The notes under the pieces: model-generated
Told to the model about the DNA's origin: nothing
Seen by the model: the letters and a program-made list of their open reading frames with translations, nothing else
Database searches by the model: none
Assembly (NCBI RefSeq): GCF_035046485.1
Contig: NC_085137.1
Coordinates: 458,671,004-458,735,003 of the forward strand
From: Aedes albopictus
Lineage: Eukaryota > Arthropoda > Insecta > Diptera > Culicidae
Direction of reading: 5' to 3'
Length of the DNA: 64,000 nt
Program-made: the position numbers and the translations under genes
Part shown: one piece after another, positions 49,196 through 58,968 of the stretch
Position numbering within the stretch: the first letter of the stretch is position 1
Layout of the letters: every line of letters starts with the position of its first letter

Positions 49196-49626
49196 TTTGC
49201 CTAATCTAAGGTTCCTCATCTATCACTCCCATTAATGCGATTATGAAAAAACAGTACCGAGGCGACGACGAGCCTTCTGGATTGATGTATGTGAAACAGT
49301 AGTGGTCGCAATCAAAGCCTTTCCTTTATTCCCAACTAGGGTACATTTTTACCATTAAAACGAATCAACAGGATTCTATCGTCGTAGGATAAAATTACCG
49401 TAGGTTGTATGTGAATTCACTGAATTAACCACACATATTATTGGGGTAAAAGGTAGACAGAAAACAGGAAGACAAAGGAAGACGTGAGGACAGGAACCAA
49501 GGAAAACAATAAAATAGGAAGACAGGAAAACAGGGGTAATGCAAAAAACAACCTGATAAAAGGTCCAAAAAATACATTGCATATTGTGTTGTCTTATTAC
49601 AATACAATTTATTGTCATAACCATGA
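49196..49626. other. unassigned stretch
   Basis: No gene; GGAAGACAGGAAAACAGG-type purine-rich words at 49450-49540. Confidence 0.5.
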
Positions 49627-49705
49627 CCGACCGGAACAGGAATCGAACCCGCCGTCTTCAGATTAGCGATCCATAGGCTTAAACACTAGGCTAACTGGAG
49701 TCCCC
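49627..49705 (-). mobile_element. Feilai head fragment
   Basis: Only the tRNA-like 5' end of Feilai remains on the minus strand: GGGGACTCCAGTTAGCCTAG, GGATCGCTAATCTGAAGACG, GGGTTCGATTCC. Confidence 0.8.
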
Positions 49706-49990
49706 TTTATGGTTAAGTATTGGATTTGTATAGGAATTTTTATCCATGCAATAACACAGAAAGGCACGATGGAAGAAAGTCAGAAATACAGAAAAGCAGG
49801 AGTACACGACCACAAGAAAGGGCAAGAGATAGGCTGGAAAAAGACAGATGAAAGAAGGTGGAAGATAGAAGATTGAAATTGAAGATATAATAAATGTTGA
49901 ATAAATATATTTAAGATTACAAAAAATAAAAGATCAGATAAAAAATGATAGAAAATAAAGTATGAAATAGAAATCTCAAAATAGCTGATT
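49706..49990. other. AT-rich stretch
   Basis: Purine-rich on the plus strand (GGAAGAAAGTCAGAAATACAG); no gene. Confidence 0.55.
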
Positions 49991-50454
49991 TTAAACAGGC
50001 TTGCTATTTGGTGAAAACATTCGCGAAATGATGCGATTCACTCTCGACAACGAATACGTTTTCACCCTTCCTCGCTTTATCAAACTAACCTCCCGTACGA
50101 ATAGCACACGAATAGAATCGACGCTGATCAGCATTGTTGGCTGCTCCGTTTCGTTGTTGAGCTGTTGCGTTCCAGTCAAGCCTGTCTTTTCATCGCTTTC
50201 GATGCTTTTCGATCAGCTTATCGCGATGCATCGTAGGCTGGAAACGTTATTGGCGTGGAGTCGGTACATGCGAACGTTGCTTCTGTGTGCGTGTGGAGCG
50301 TTTGTGCCGTAGCTTCTAAAACCAACCAATTCGGTGTTGTTCGGCTGTTCTGGTGAGCATGTGGCGGCACTGACAGATGTGTGCAAAATCGTTTGTGAGT
50401 TACATCATGTTCGTTTTGAGGAATTCCACGGAGTCATGTCAGTCGATCCTGAGC
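49991..50454. other. GC-balanced island
   Basis: Unique sequence with a 103-codon plus frame at 50001-50312 and a 62-codon minus frame overlapping it. No domain seen. Possible regulatory or UTR block. Confidence 0.35.
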
Positions 50455-51000
50455 GACCATTTCAAAAATATCGGAAACTTTGCACAGTTTTTTAATTTCA
50501 TCTAAATCGCCATTTTTCGATATTGAAACTTCATATTCACTCACGACTAACTTTTCAAAAGGGTGTATGCGAAAATAGTTCAAAAATATTCTAAAAGCTG
50601 TACAGCAAAAACGGATTGTTCGATTGTTATGAATTTTTCAGCAAAGTTAGATAACTAAATGAATATTCCTTAGAAAATATACACTGTAAAAAAAATATTT
50701 TTTTACTCTAAAAAAATATGATTTTTGTCACAAAAACTCAAATATCTCAAAACCCTATCTTTTTACCAACGTCATTTTTTTAGGGGAAATGGCCCATCAT
50801 ATCAGCTATCTACCATAAAATTTTGGTGATGGTAAACTGATAAACAAAAAAGTTATGACATTTCAAACATTTCACAATTTTTACATTAAGTAACAAAAAA
50901 AAATTTTTTTTCTGTGTAAATTATTTCGAGAATTATATTTTGATGCTGATTTTATTGTTAAGACTTCCGCATGAATTAAACAAGTTGTTTTCATGATATT
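50455..51000. repeat. left arm of a 3.6-kb inverted-repeat structure
   Basis: Mirrors 53180-54030. TCTAAATCGCCATTTTTCGA, ACTAACTTTTCAAAAGGGTG, AGCAAAGTTAGATAACTAAA, AAAACCCTATCTTTTTACCA and GATGCTGATTTTATTGTTAA all recur in reverse complement and opposite order. It is the single-copy arm. Confidence 0.85.
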
Positions 51001-51714
51001 TTTGTTTGATTATTCATAATTACTATAGTATATATTTGAAACTTAGACGCGATCCAGTGTTGTGATCAACATATTGAGAGTGTCATACTTTTTATTGTAC
51101 GTGACGGTGACAAATCCCTTGATAGTGTTGAAAAGCTGTTGATTATAAGAAAAATGAAATTAAACTTATTTTTAAGACAAAAGCTGTATAATAAAAGTTT
51201 TATATTCGCGTATACGTCTAGTTTATCTGCAAAAAATACTTCTTAGAGAACAGACTTTATGATCGGAAGAATGCGAGTACCTTCAACAACAACAAATGCA
51301 TGAGACGTACATACCACAGACAAACAGACGAAACGCCTAGAACAATTTTCGTGAAAATCCATCGCCCAGTTCACACTACCACCACCTGGTGGAAATGTTT
51401 CACGAAACACTGCGTTGTGCAATATCGTCATCAGAAGGCGCTAGTGTGAAACGTCAAACGCAAAGAAAAACGATGGGCGCTCATCTGGTTATGAAAGCCA
51501 CAACCAAGATTCAAAATGATCGTTAAAGGCGTGGTCAATGAAAATTTCGTCAGTGTTACGTTTGTTTGTCTGTATACATACCATGACAATGCTCACGAAA
51601 AAGCAAAAAAATACTACCGCTATGGATATTAAAGATTTCATAGTAATTTTTTTCTTCAGCCAAACAAACAACACCAAACTAGTCAGTTAAACTAATAAGT
51701 GATTTTGTTTATTA
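51001..51714. other. interior of inverted-repeat structure
   Basis: Unique sequence, GC-balanced around 51250-51550; no gene recognised. Confidence 0.45.
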
Positions 51715-51717
51715 TAA

Positions 51718-52050
51718 TCTAACGAACAACATGAACAGTCGCTTTCTCAAAGGTCTTCAACTCAACGCTCTCTTGTAGACCGTTTGATGAAAAAAAAATG
51801 TTCAAAACAATTACTAAATCTCACCGAAAGCACCATAGATAAACTGAGAGAGACTGGTTATGCCCAAATGTCCACATTGAATACAAATTTACGCATTTGC
51901 ACGTCCTTTGACAAACGAGCCATCTGTATATCATCGGTAAAGCAGGGCGCAGGAAGTTCGAAAACGACAACATCTGATAAATTGCCAGAAGTGCTAAGTG
52001 CAGAGTGTCATGCCACCGTACCATCAGCGACATCTGTTGAAACAATTTAA
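51718..52050 (+). pseudogene. unidentified open frame inside inverted repeats
   Basis: A stop-free frame of about 110 codons with no credible start; the first ATG is internal at 51787. It reads in part QHEQSLSQRSSTQRSLVDRL, then LTESTIDKLRETGYAQM and TLNTNLRICTS. Composition (Q, S, T, E, K, few F/I runs) is more protein-like than other frames in this AT-rich region. I do not recognise the family. It could be an exon fragment of a transposon protein or a captured host gene. No splice partner is identified. Confidence 0.3.
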
Positions 52051-52264
52051 TCACGCCCCTTTTCCAAAATGCTTTGAAATATTCTTTAACATCTATACCC
52101 ATTTCAATATTTTTAACTTTGCAAAACACGCTTTCAACATACACCTTGAAGAAGAGGGAAAACACTTGTAGTCAAATGTAACAGCAAATTAATGAATAAA
52201 CGACTGATGCGTTGAGGGCGTGATAAAATCGGAACATTACTGTACATACAATATACATAATACA
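52051..52264. other. short unassigned stretch
   Basis: Nothing recognised before the MITE. Confidence 0.5.
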
Positions 52265-53178
52265 TAGAGTAAAGTGGGGCAAAAGTTCGAGTGGGGCAAG
52301 AGTTTCTTTTGAAGTTTTTGAGCGCAATTCAAATTATTTATTTCGGGTGTCAAGGTTGTCCGAAACCTTTTCGAAAAAGAGTCTTTCACTCCAAAAATTA
52401 TGAAAATTGATCAATGTTTCGAAAAGTTATGACAAAATGTTGATTTTTGATCAAAAAAATGTAATTTGCGATGGTCCTTCCAACGCATGGATTGGAATTG
52501 TAATGAAATCAAACCCGGTCTTTTATTTTGGGGCGTAACTAGGTATATTTTGAAGATGCTTTAGCATGTATAACTTTTTGCAAAAAAGATTTGGAAATCA
52601 TATTTTACCCATAGTGGGGCAAAAGTTCGAATTGAGGGGCAAAAGTTCGAGTCATGTGGCAACTTCAGGTAAAAACCTAAAATTGTGTAAAATGTACATA
52701 TTATCTCTATAAATGATGGAATTAGTGAGAAAATGCGATCAAAGTTGAAAAAAATTGTTGTTTTATCTAAATTTGGCGGAAAACTACTAATTTTTGGTGT
52801 AGTAAATTTAACCCTGATTTGGGTAAAATCCAGATCGAATTTTAAAGTGTATTCCAGTTCCAACATCAAATATTAATTGGTTTCAATTATTTTTATTACC
52901 AAAGTGTCAAAAAAGTGTGCTACGGTTAGCGAAATCCCACAAACACTAGATTCGAACTTTTGCCCCAGTGGTGGGGCAAGAGTTCGAAAAAGACGCACAC
53001 ATACAAAAGGTGTTGTAACTCAAAATTGAAAAGACATTTGGCGTAACTTTGTTCAGCAAAATTTTAGTCCATGGATGGTAGAATCACCACACGGTATTCA
53101 TTTATTTTTATTTGCTTCAACTTTTTCAAAAAAAAATAATTTTCAACTATGGTCGAACTTTTGCCCCACCTTACTCTA
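52265..53178. mobile_element. MITE with repeated GTGGGGCAAAAGTTCGA motif
   Basis: Termini TAGAGTAAAGTGGGGCAAAA and its mirror GCCCCACCTTACTCTA give TA-bounded inverted repeats. The core motif GGGGCAARAGTTCGA also occurs internally at about 52614, 52635, 52952 (inverted) and 52971, so a putative transposase-binding word is present at least six times. No transposase frame. Inserted in the right arm of the 50455-54030 structure. Confidence 0.85.
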
Positions 53179-54030
53179 ATAAAAACAGCTTGTTTTACTC
53201 ACGCAAGACCATTAACAAAAAAATCAGCATCAAACTGCGATTTCCGGCCGAAATAATTTACACTGAAAAAAAAAATATTACAAAATGTGAAAATTGTGAA
53301 ATGTTTGAATTGTTATAACTTTTTTGTTTATTAGTTTACCATAACCAAATTTTTTGGTAAATTTCTAATACAATGGACCGTTTTCCCTAAAAAAATACGT
53401 TGGTAAAAAGATAGGGTTTTGAGATATTTGAGTTTTTGTGACAAAAATGATATTTTTTAATGTTAAAAAAGATTTTTTTTTCACAGTGTATATTTTCTTA
53501 GTAATCACCATTTAGTTATTTAACTTTGCAGAACAATAAAATCAGCATCAAACTGCGATTTCTGACCGAAATAATTTACAAAGAAAAAAAATGTTCACCA
53601 AATGTGAAAATTGTGAAATGTTTGAAATGTTATAACTTTTTTGTTTATTAGTTTACCATCACCAAATTTTTATGGTAGATTGCTAATACAATGGACCGTC
53701 TTCCCCAAAAAAAATACGTTGGTAAAAAGATAGGGTTTTGAGTTATTTGAGTTTTTGTGGCAAAAATTATATTTTTTCACGTTAAAAAAGATTTTTTTTC
53801 ACAGTGTATATTTTCTTAGGAATCACCATTTAGTTATCTAACTTTGCTGAAAAATTTATAGCAATCGAACGAACCATTTTGGCTGTGCAGATTTTTGAAT
53901 ATTTTTGAACCATTTTCACATACACCCTTTTGAAAAGTTAGTCGTGATTCAAAATAAAAATTTGATATCGAAAAATGGTGATTTAGATGGAACTAGAAAA
54001 CTGTGCAAAGTTTCAGTTCAATAGAAAATC
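53179..54030. repeat. right arm of the inverted-repeat structure, with tandem duplication
   Basis: Reverse complement of 50455-51000, but its inner part is present twice: ATCAGCATCAAACTGCGATT begins at 53223 and again at 53541, giving tandem units of 318 bp. The outer end (ACACCCTTTTGAAAAGTTAG, ATCGAAAAATGGTGATTTAG) is single. Confidence 0.85.
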
Positions 54031-54270
54031 ATGAATTAAAAAATTTCCTTAATTTTGATGCTGTTGCTTGGAATCGCTCTTTTGCCACTTCTTTGCTTCC
54101 GGTCATCGCTGAGCAGTGTACAGTTCAATCGCAAGCGATAAAAATACAATAATTGTCAATTATTGATAAGTCGATTGAGCATTCGTGAGGGGATAATTTG
54201 CATCATTGATTTTAAATAGTAGATGGAAGTCATAAGTAAACTTAAATGAACATAAAAACATGATTGTGTG
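54031..54270. other. short unassigned stretch
   Basis: Nothing recognised. Confidence 0.5.
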
Positions 54271-54420
54271 TCATTCCCCAGATACCCATTCCCCTGAACG
54301 ACATTCCCCAGATTGCCGTTCCCCAGAATGCCGTTCCCCAGAATAACCCAATCCCCAGAAAACCATTCCCCAGAATGGGGAATTCTCCAGAAAACTATTT
54401 CCCAGAAAATTCCCTAGAAA
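54271..54420. repeat. ATTCCCCAGA array, left
   Basis: About nine imperfect copies of the 15-bp word CATTCCCCAGAATGC in direct orientation. The complementary array lies at 55568-55632. Confidence 0.88.
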
Positions 54421-55567
54421 ATATATGAAAAACAATATTTCTATGGGATTTAAGGTGAAATGTTTATTTTCAGAGCTCTAGCTCATTCGACAGACACCAG
54501 AGGAAGACCACAATGCTTTAGCGTGGTATATATCACTTAAACATCTTGAAAAATTAAATATCTAAGTGTGAAAATTTTCAGGCGAAAATGGATTTAATAT
54601 AGTAGTTACTTGATTCTTTCTTCTGTGTATCTGAAAATTATGAGTTAAAAAAAGTACAGCAGCCTTTTCTCAGAAACGGGTAGTATTTCTGTAATAGTTT
54701 CAATTATTTTATCAAGTTCAACTTTCAAACATATCAAATAAAAAAAACTTTTCAATTCGTCAGACAATAGTCAACGTTCAAAAAAAAAAAAAACAAAAGA
54801 ACAGCCTAATTATTAAGAAGGTAAGTTTCCTATGCAAAAAGGCTGCAATTTTTCTGCCGCACCTTCGAATGATGGTTTGGAAGTACTATTTACATCAGGT
54901 AGGTACCAATGAAAAACACAAAAAAACATGCTGGACCATTTGCCCGAAAATTAAAGAAACTAAATGGTTGAAAGGTAAAGGGGTTGCTAGGCTCAAATAT
55001 ATATAGTTTAGACTAATCGGAGACAAAACAGGCTATTATTTGAAGAAGGATACATTTTTACTTTAGAGTTTAGCTGTATCTTCGCCTAACCGCTTCGTTA
55101 CAGTTTAAGGTGAAGATATAATGAACTTCATTCATTAAATAAAGGCGCTGCTCGATCTATTAGTTACCCACTGGTGGTGGTCAGCCGATAAACGTTTCAC
55201 CGCGAACCGTCATTTGATGCTTTAGTAAATTTGAGATGTTTCTTGGTTATATCTTAACCTTAGCTTGAAATTATAGCCCACCATTAAAAAGAGGAGTCTT
55301 TTATACAATTAACAGTTTGCCCGCCATTAAACTACATAACACGATACGTGAATGAACAACCTTTGATAATAAGAATGAACAATCTCTGATATAAAATTAA
55401 ACAGTATGGCCATCAAAAACACTATTCAACAATTAAACTAGAAAGAACAGCCTATTTCAAAAAACGATTTCATTGACCTCCCAGACACTGACAGTTTACT
55501 AAACCACCACCCATAATTTCCGCTGTATCTTTCTTGATTCCGATATATATAAAAAAAAGTATCAGGA
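54421..55567. other. interior between inverted ATTCCCCAGA arrays
   Basis: AT-rich with a GC-balanced patch at 55140-55215 (GGCGCTGCTCGATCTATTAG). No frame of note. Probably the body of a non-autonomous element. Confidence 0.4.
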
Positions 55568-55632
55568 ACAATTCTGGGGAATGTCTTATTCTGGGGAACG
55601 GCTTTCTGTGGTTTGTCTTTCTGGGAATTGAC
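55568..55632. repeat. TCTGGGGAAT array, right
   Basis: Three to four copies of TTCTGGGGAATG, the reverse complement of the array at 54271-54420. Together the arrays bracket about 1.36 kb with subterminal inverted minisatellites. Confidence 0.8.
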
Positions 55633-55780
55633 CTTCAACCTAAAAACATACAGATAATGAAATACAAAAAAACTTTAAACAAATAAAAAAGAGACAGGAA
55701 GAAGAAGATTGAACATAGAAGATAGAAATCAGTAGATTGATCAAAAAAGACTTTAGTAGTAGATAGATCCATAACAGGAA
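55633..55780. other. AT-rich stretch
   Basis: Nothing recognised. Confidence 0.55.
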
Positions 55781-56600
55781 CTTACCTCTTCATTTCCACC
55801 GGATTTCAGATCAATATCTTGTGTGACTCTGACATACAGCCACTTGTCGAACCAGATTCCACAGTGCAAAGATCACCGAACCAGATATACCTACCATCTC
55901 TAGTACCTACTCTACAGAGTACATCGCAGAGTATCCGCCGAGCACACCTAAAGATCATAAGTTTATCCATCGTCGTCGTCTTAGCCGTACCCCCATCTGA
56001 ACACGCACATTTCCAACTGCTTTATTTTTCCTCAATTATCAGCTTCTCTCGGTCGCTGCCAGAGGAGTGTATAAACTCTCTGGCGTTGCCTCCAATCCCA
56101 GGCAAGATTTTTTTCTTTTCAGTATCACTCGACAGAAAAAAAGGAACTCCTCTACTAGAACTGCGTCGTGCAATTTTTTGTTGTTGTTGCTAGCTGCTTG
56201 CAGCAGCTCTTTGCTTTATTTATTTTTTGAAAAGTAGTGTTGTGCACCTTGACATCGATTACGCGCGTGTGTGCAGTGCTGCTGAACTCAACCAGTCAGC
56301 GTGCACAGCCAGCCGGGCAAGTTGATCGAGCTGTTTTTGGAAGAGCTGAAAATGAATGTAGGTACCTACCTACCTTTTATCGCGATTGGTTCGATCTCGA
56401 TTGAACCCTAACAACAAGTCGAGAGCAAGCGCGCAAACAAATCTCCGCGGTGCAAAGTGCGTAATTGACGGATATTATGCTCGGATTTGATTGGAGTTTC
56501 CGCTCTGTGGCGGTTGGCGTGGACCTTGGCCAAGTAGTTAGCTGGACGAAAATATTGATTAGTTAGTCACCGAAAGGGTAACGAACTTTTGAAGAGTAAG
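55781..56600. other. GC-balanced island with promoter-like features
   Basis: Unique sequence containing TATAAAC at 56070-56076 and a TCAGT initiator-like word at 56119. Further on is CCAGTCAGCGTGCACAGCCA, and near 56350 GAAAATGAATGTAGGT, a good Kozak context followed at once by a possible splice donor. The TATA-to-TCAGT distance (about 50 bp) is longer than usual. The 124-codon frame over the region has no domain. It could hold a first exon of a plus-strand gene beyond the window, but this is speculative. Confidence 0.3.
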
Positions 56601-57170
56601 AACTTGCACGAGTTTAGTGAGGTTCTGAAACTTGCATATTAATTTGTTGTATTTTTCAAGGTTTCAAATATAATTTTTACAATCTATACAAAGAAAGTGG
56701 AACGCGGCATTATTTAAGGTGAGTTGAAAGATAAGAAGAATTTCACGAGCACATCTTTTTTGTTAAACCACATACTCAAATTCCAAAATATCTAACGAAA
56801 TCACCATAAACTACCATTGATTTACGATACACTGTATGGTTGAACAACAAACCATATTGTATGTATTTTTTCTGTTGAGAATGGCAATATGACGTTGTTT
56901 GACACTACAATACGTGCACATAAATCTGTGGAGATCGAGATTTATAATAAAAATACTATAACATAAATGGTAGTTGACTTGAAGTTTTTCCACAACATTT
57001 ATATTCCTTTATTGTAAAGATGCATAACTTCCTCATTTTCTATTGTAAAAGTAACATTTGAAATAAATGTTATGGTTACAAACCATAGAATCTGTTGTTG
57101 CTTCATTGTACATTTGAATTAATGGTAACTACAAATCATTTTAACGTTCGGTTATATGGTTACCATACAT
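56601..57170. repeat. AT-rich DNA with ACCATA/TATGGT motif repeats
   Basis: Inverted and direct copies of ACCATA-containing words (AAACTACCATTGATTTACG, GTATGGTTGAACAACAAACC, TATATGGTTACCATAC), as in several mosquito MITE families. Borders are not clear. Confidence 0.4.
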
Positions 57171-57780
57171 TAAAAAAGCACTTGGTAACAGCTACTTTTT
57201 AATCCTGAACCCATCGTTGCCAACGCACGCAACTTCCCTGCATTCTCTCACTAAAAAAGAACCCTTTCGACTGCGTAGCTCCGCGTTCCCAATCGAACAG
57301 GTTCGCATTGAAATTTAATGTCCGTGCTCCGCACACACTGCGAGGGGTGGTCTGCGTTTTGCGATGGAACCGGTTCCACTACCAGAGTATAGTGTACCTC
57401 AAAGGAACACGGGGGACCGATTATTGATTTCCGTTACGATTTACGAGGTTACACCGGATTGACGAGGAGATAGGGGTCCCCAGCAAACGCACCGTCTCAT
57501 CGCCACGCAAAAACCTGTAATTCATTTTTTATGTCGCATTTATTGGTGATTTGCGGAATCAGAGCGCTGACCGGCTGGAATCTAGGTGGATAGAACTGCC
57601 GAAGACGAAACGTCATCAATCGATCGGACCAACTGCAGTGTCAAAGTGTGACAATTGGTAGGCTATGATTTGGCGCGGTGAGATGGGCCCAGAGGGTTCC
57701 TCATTCGTGACATATGGTTCTAGGTGAACCGTTAAAGTTACTTTATTCGTCCGTTTGTTGGTTTGCAAGTTGGCGCCTTA
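57171..57780. other. GC-balanced island
   Basis: Unique sequence (AACCGGTTCCACTACCAGAG, GAGGGGTGGTCTGCGTTTTG) without a coding frame of note. Candidate regulatory block. Confidence 0.35.
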
Positions 57781-58897
57781 GGCAGCTTTATTGTAGAGCG
57801 GTTCCCTTATAAAAATTTACCGAGTAAGTCCCAAATGGTATACTTGAGACCTTACAAATGGAGTAATTGTGGCTAAAATATCAAGAACAATACAGTTACT
57901 ATACAAGTAATGGTTATTTATCATTAATCATGCGGTAAATTGTATTCGTTATATGAAATGCGCGTAAACGAATTAAAATCGATGGTTTCTCAATAAAATT
58001 TTAGTAATAAACTTTACCCCTTATCGTTTTTATATAATTGTGGATTCGTCTCAGTTCAGTACCGGGAGCAATCTATCTCTGGAGTAGTTCTACCAACAAA
58101 AGTATGTCAGAAGGATACAATTTTTTTTAGAACCTCAAACAATACAGTTCCTATGTGAGTAACTATTATCTACCATTAAATATATGGTGACTATAAAATT
58201 TATAATAATATCAACTAATTGTAAGACATGACTGTAGAACAAAATTCAATGCTTTCACGAACAAACTTCATGAACTAACCATACGTCTTATCGTTTTTAA
58301 TGGTTGAGATATTGTTCACAAACTTTTGATATCAACACACAATTTTCGAATCAAATTTAAACAGCGTAAATGAATACCACATGAAAGATAACGGCATTGA
58401 TTCTAGGATCAGACCACTTCTTTTATTGTTTTCATCGGTCAAGAATGCGATAGATAACGATAATGCTATATTATTTTATATGATCAACGATAAATTCTAT
58501 GATTATTCTGGGGTGTTCAAACAAAACATTCTATTGAACAGAAAGTTCAAGCCTAACGACACTTAACTACTATATATTTTGTAGTCAAAACTTTAACTAC
58601 CATACAATATATGGTGCCCAACCATATACATTACAGTTATTTTACTATTTTTCTATCTATATTTTGCATGTCAGTCACAATGAATCGAACGTTTTTATTA
58701 GGGTAGCCATTGAATCAACGCTACGATTGCTGTTATGGTGAATTGCAGTTGCAGTTCCACAGAACTGAATCTGCTATAGCACTGGAACCAACCGGCAATA
58801 TGCATCGACATCCAACCTATGGGTGTTAATTATATAATTCAATCGTGGCGGTGCCAGGCCTGGCCCCTGGAGCTTTGAACGCATTCTGTCAGCAGCG
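57781..58897. other. AT-rich DNA with further ATGGTA motifs
   Basis: ACCATA/TATGGT words continue at 57830-57990 and 58550-58630 (TACCATACAATATATGGTGC). No gene. The 3' flank of the minus-strand gene starts here. Confidence 0.5.
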
Positions 58898-58903
58898 TTT
58901 ATT
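58898..58903 (-). promoter_or_regulatory. poly(A) signal of the minus-strand DUF1397 gene
   Basis: AATAAA on the minus strand, about 65 nt after the stop codon at 58969. It is the only canonical signal close to the stop. Confidence 0.7.
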
Positions 58904-58968
58904 TATGATAATCTCGCGAGTCTGTACAGTCAGTCGAGCCAGGACAGCCAGTGCCAGTAGTGGTAGAC

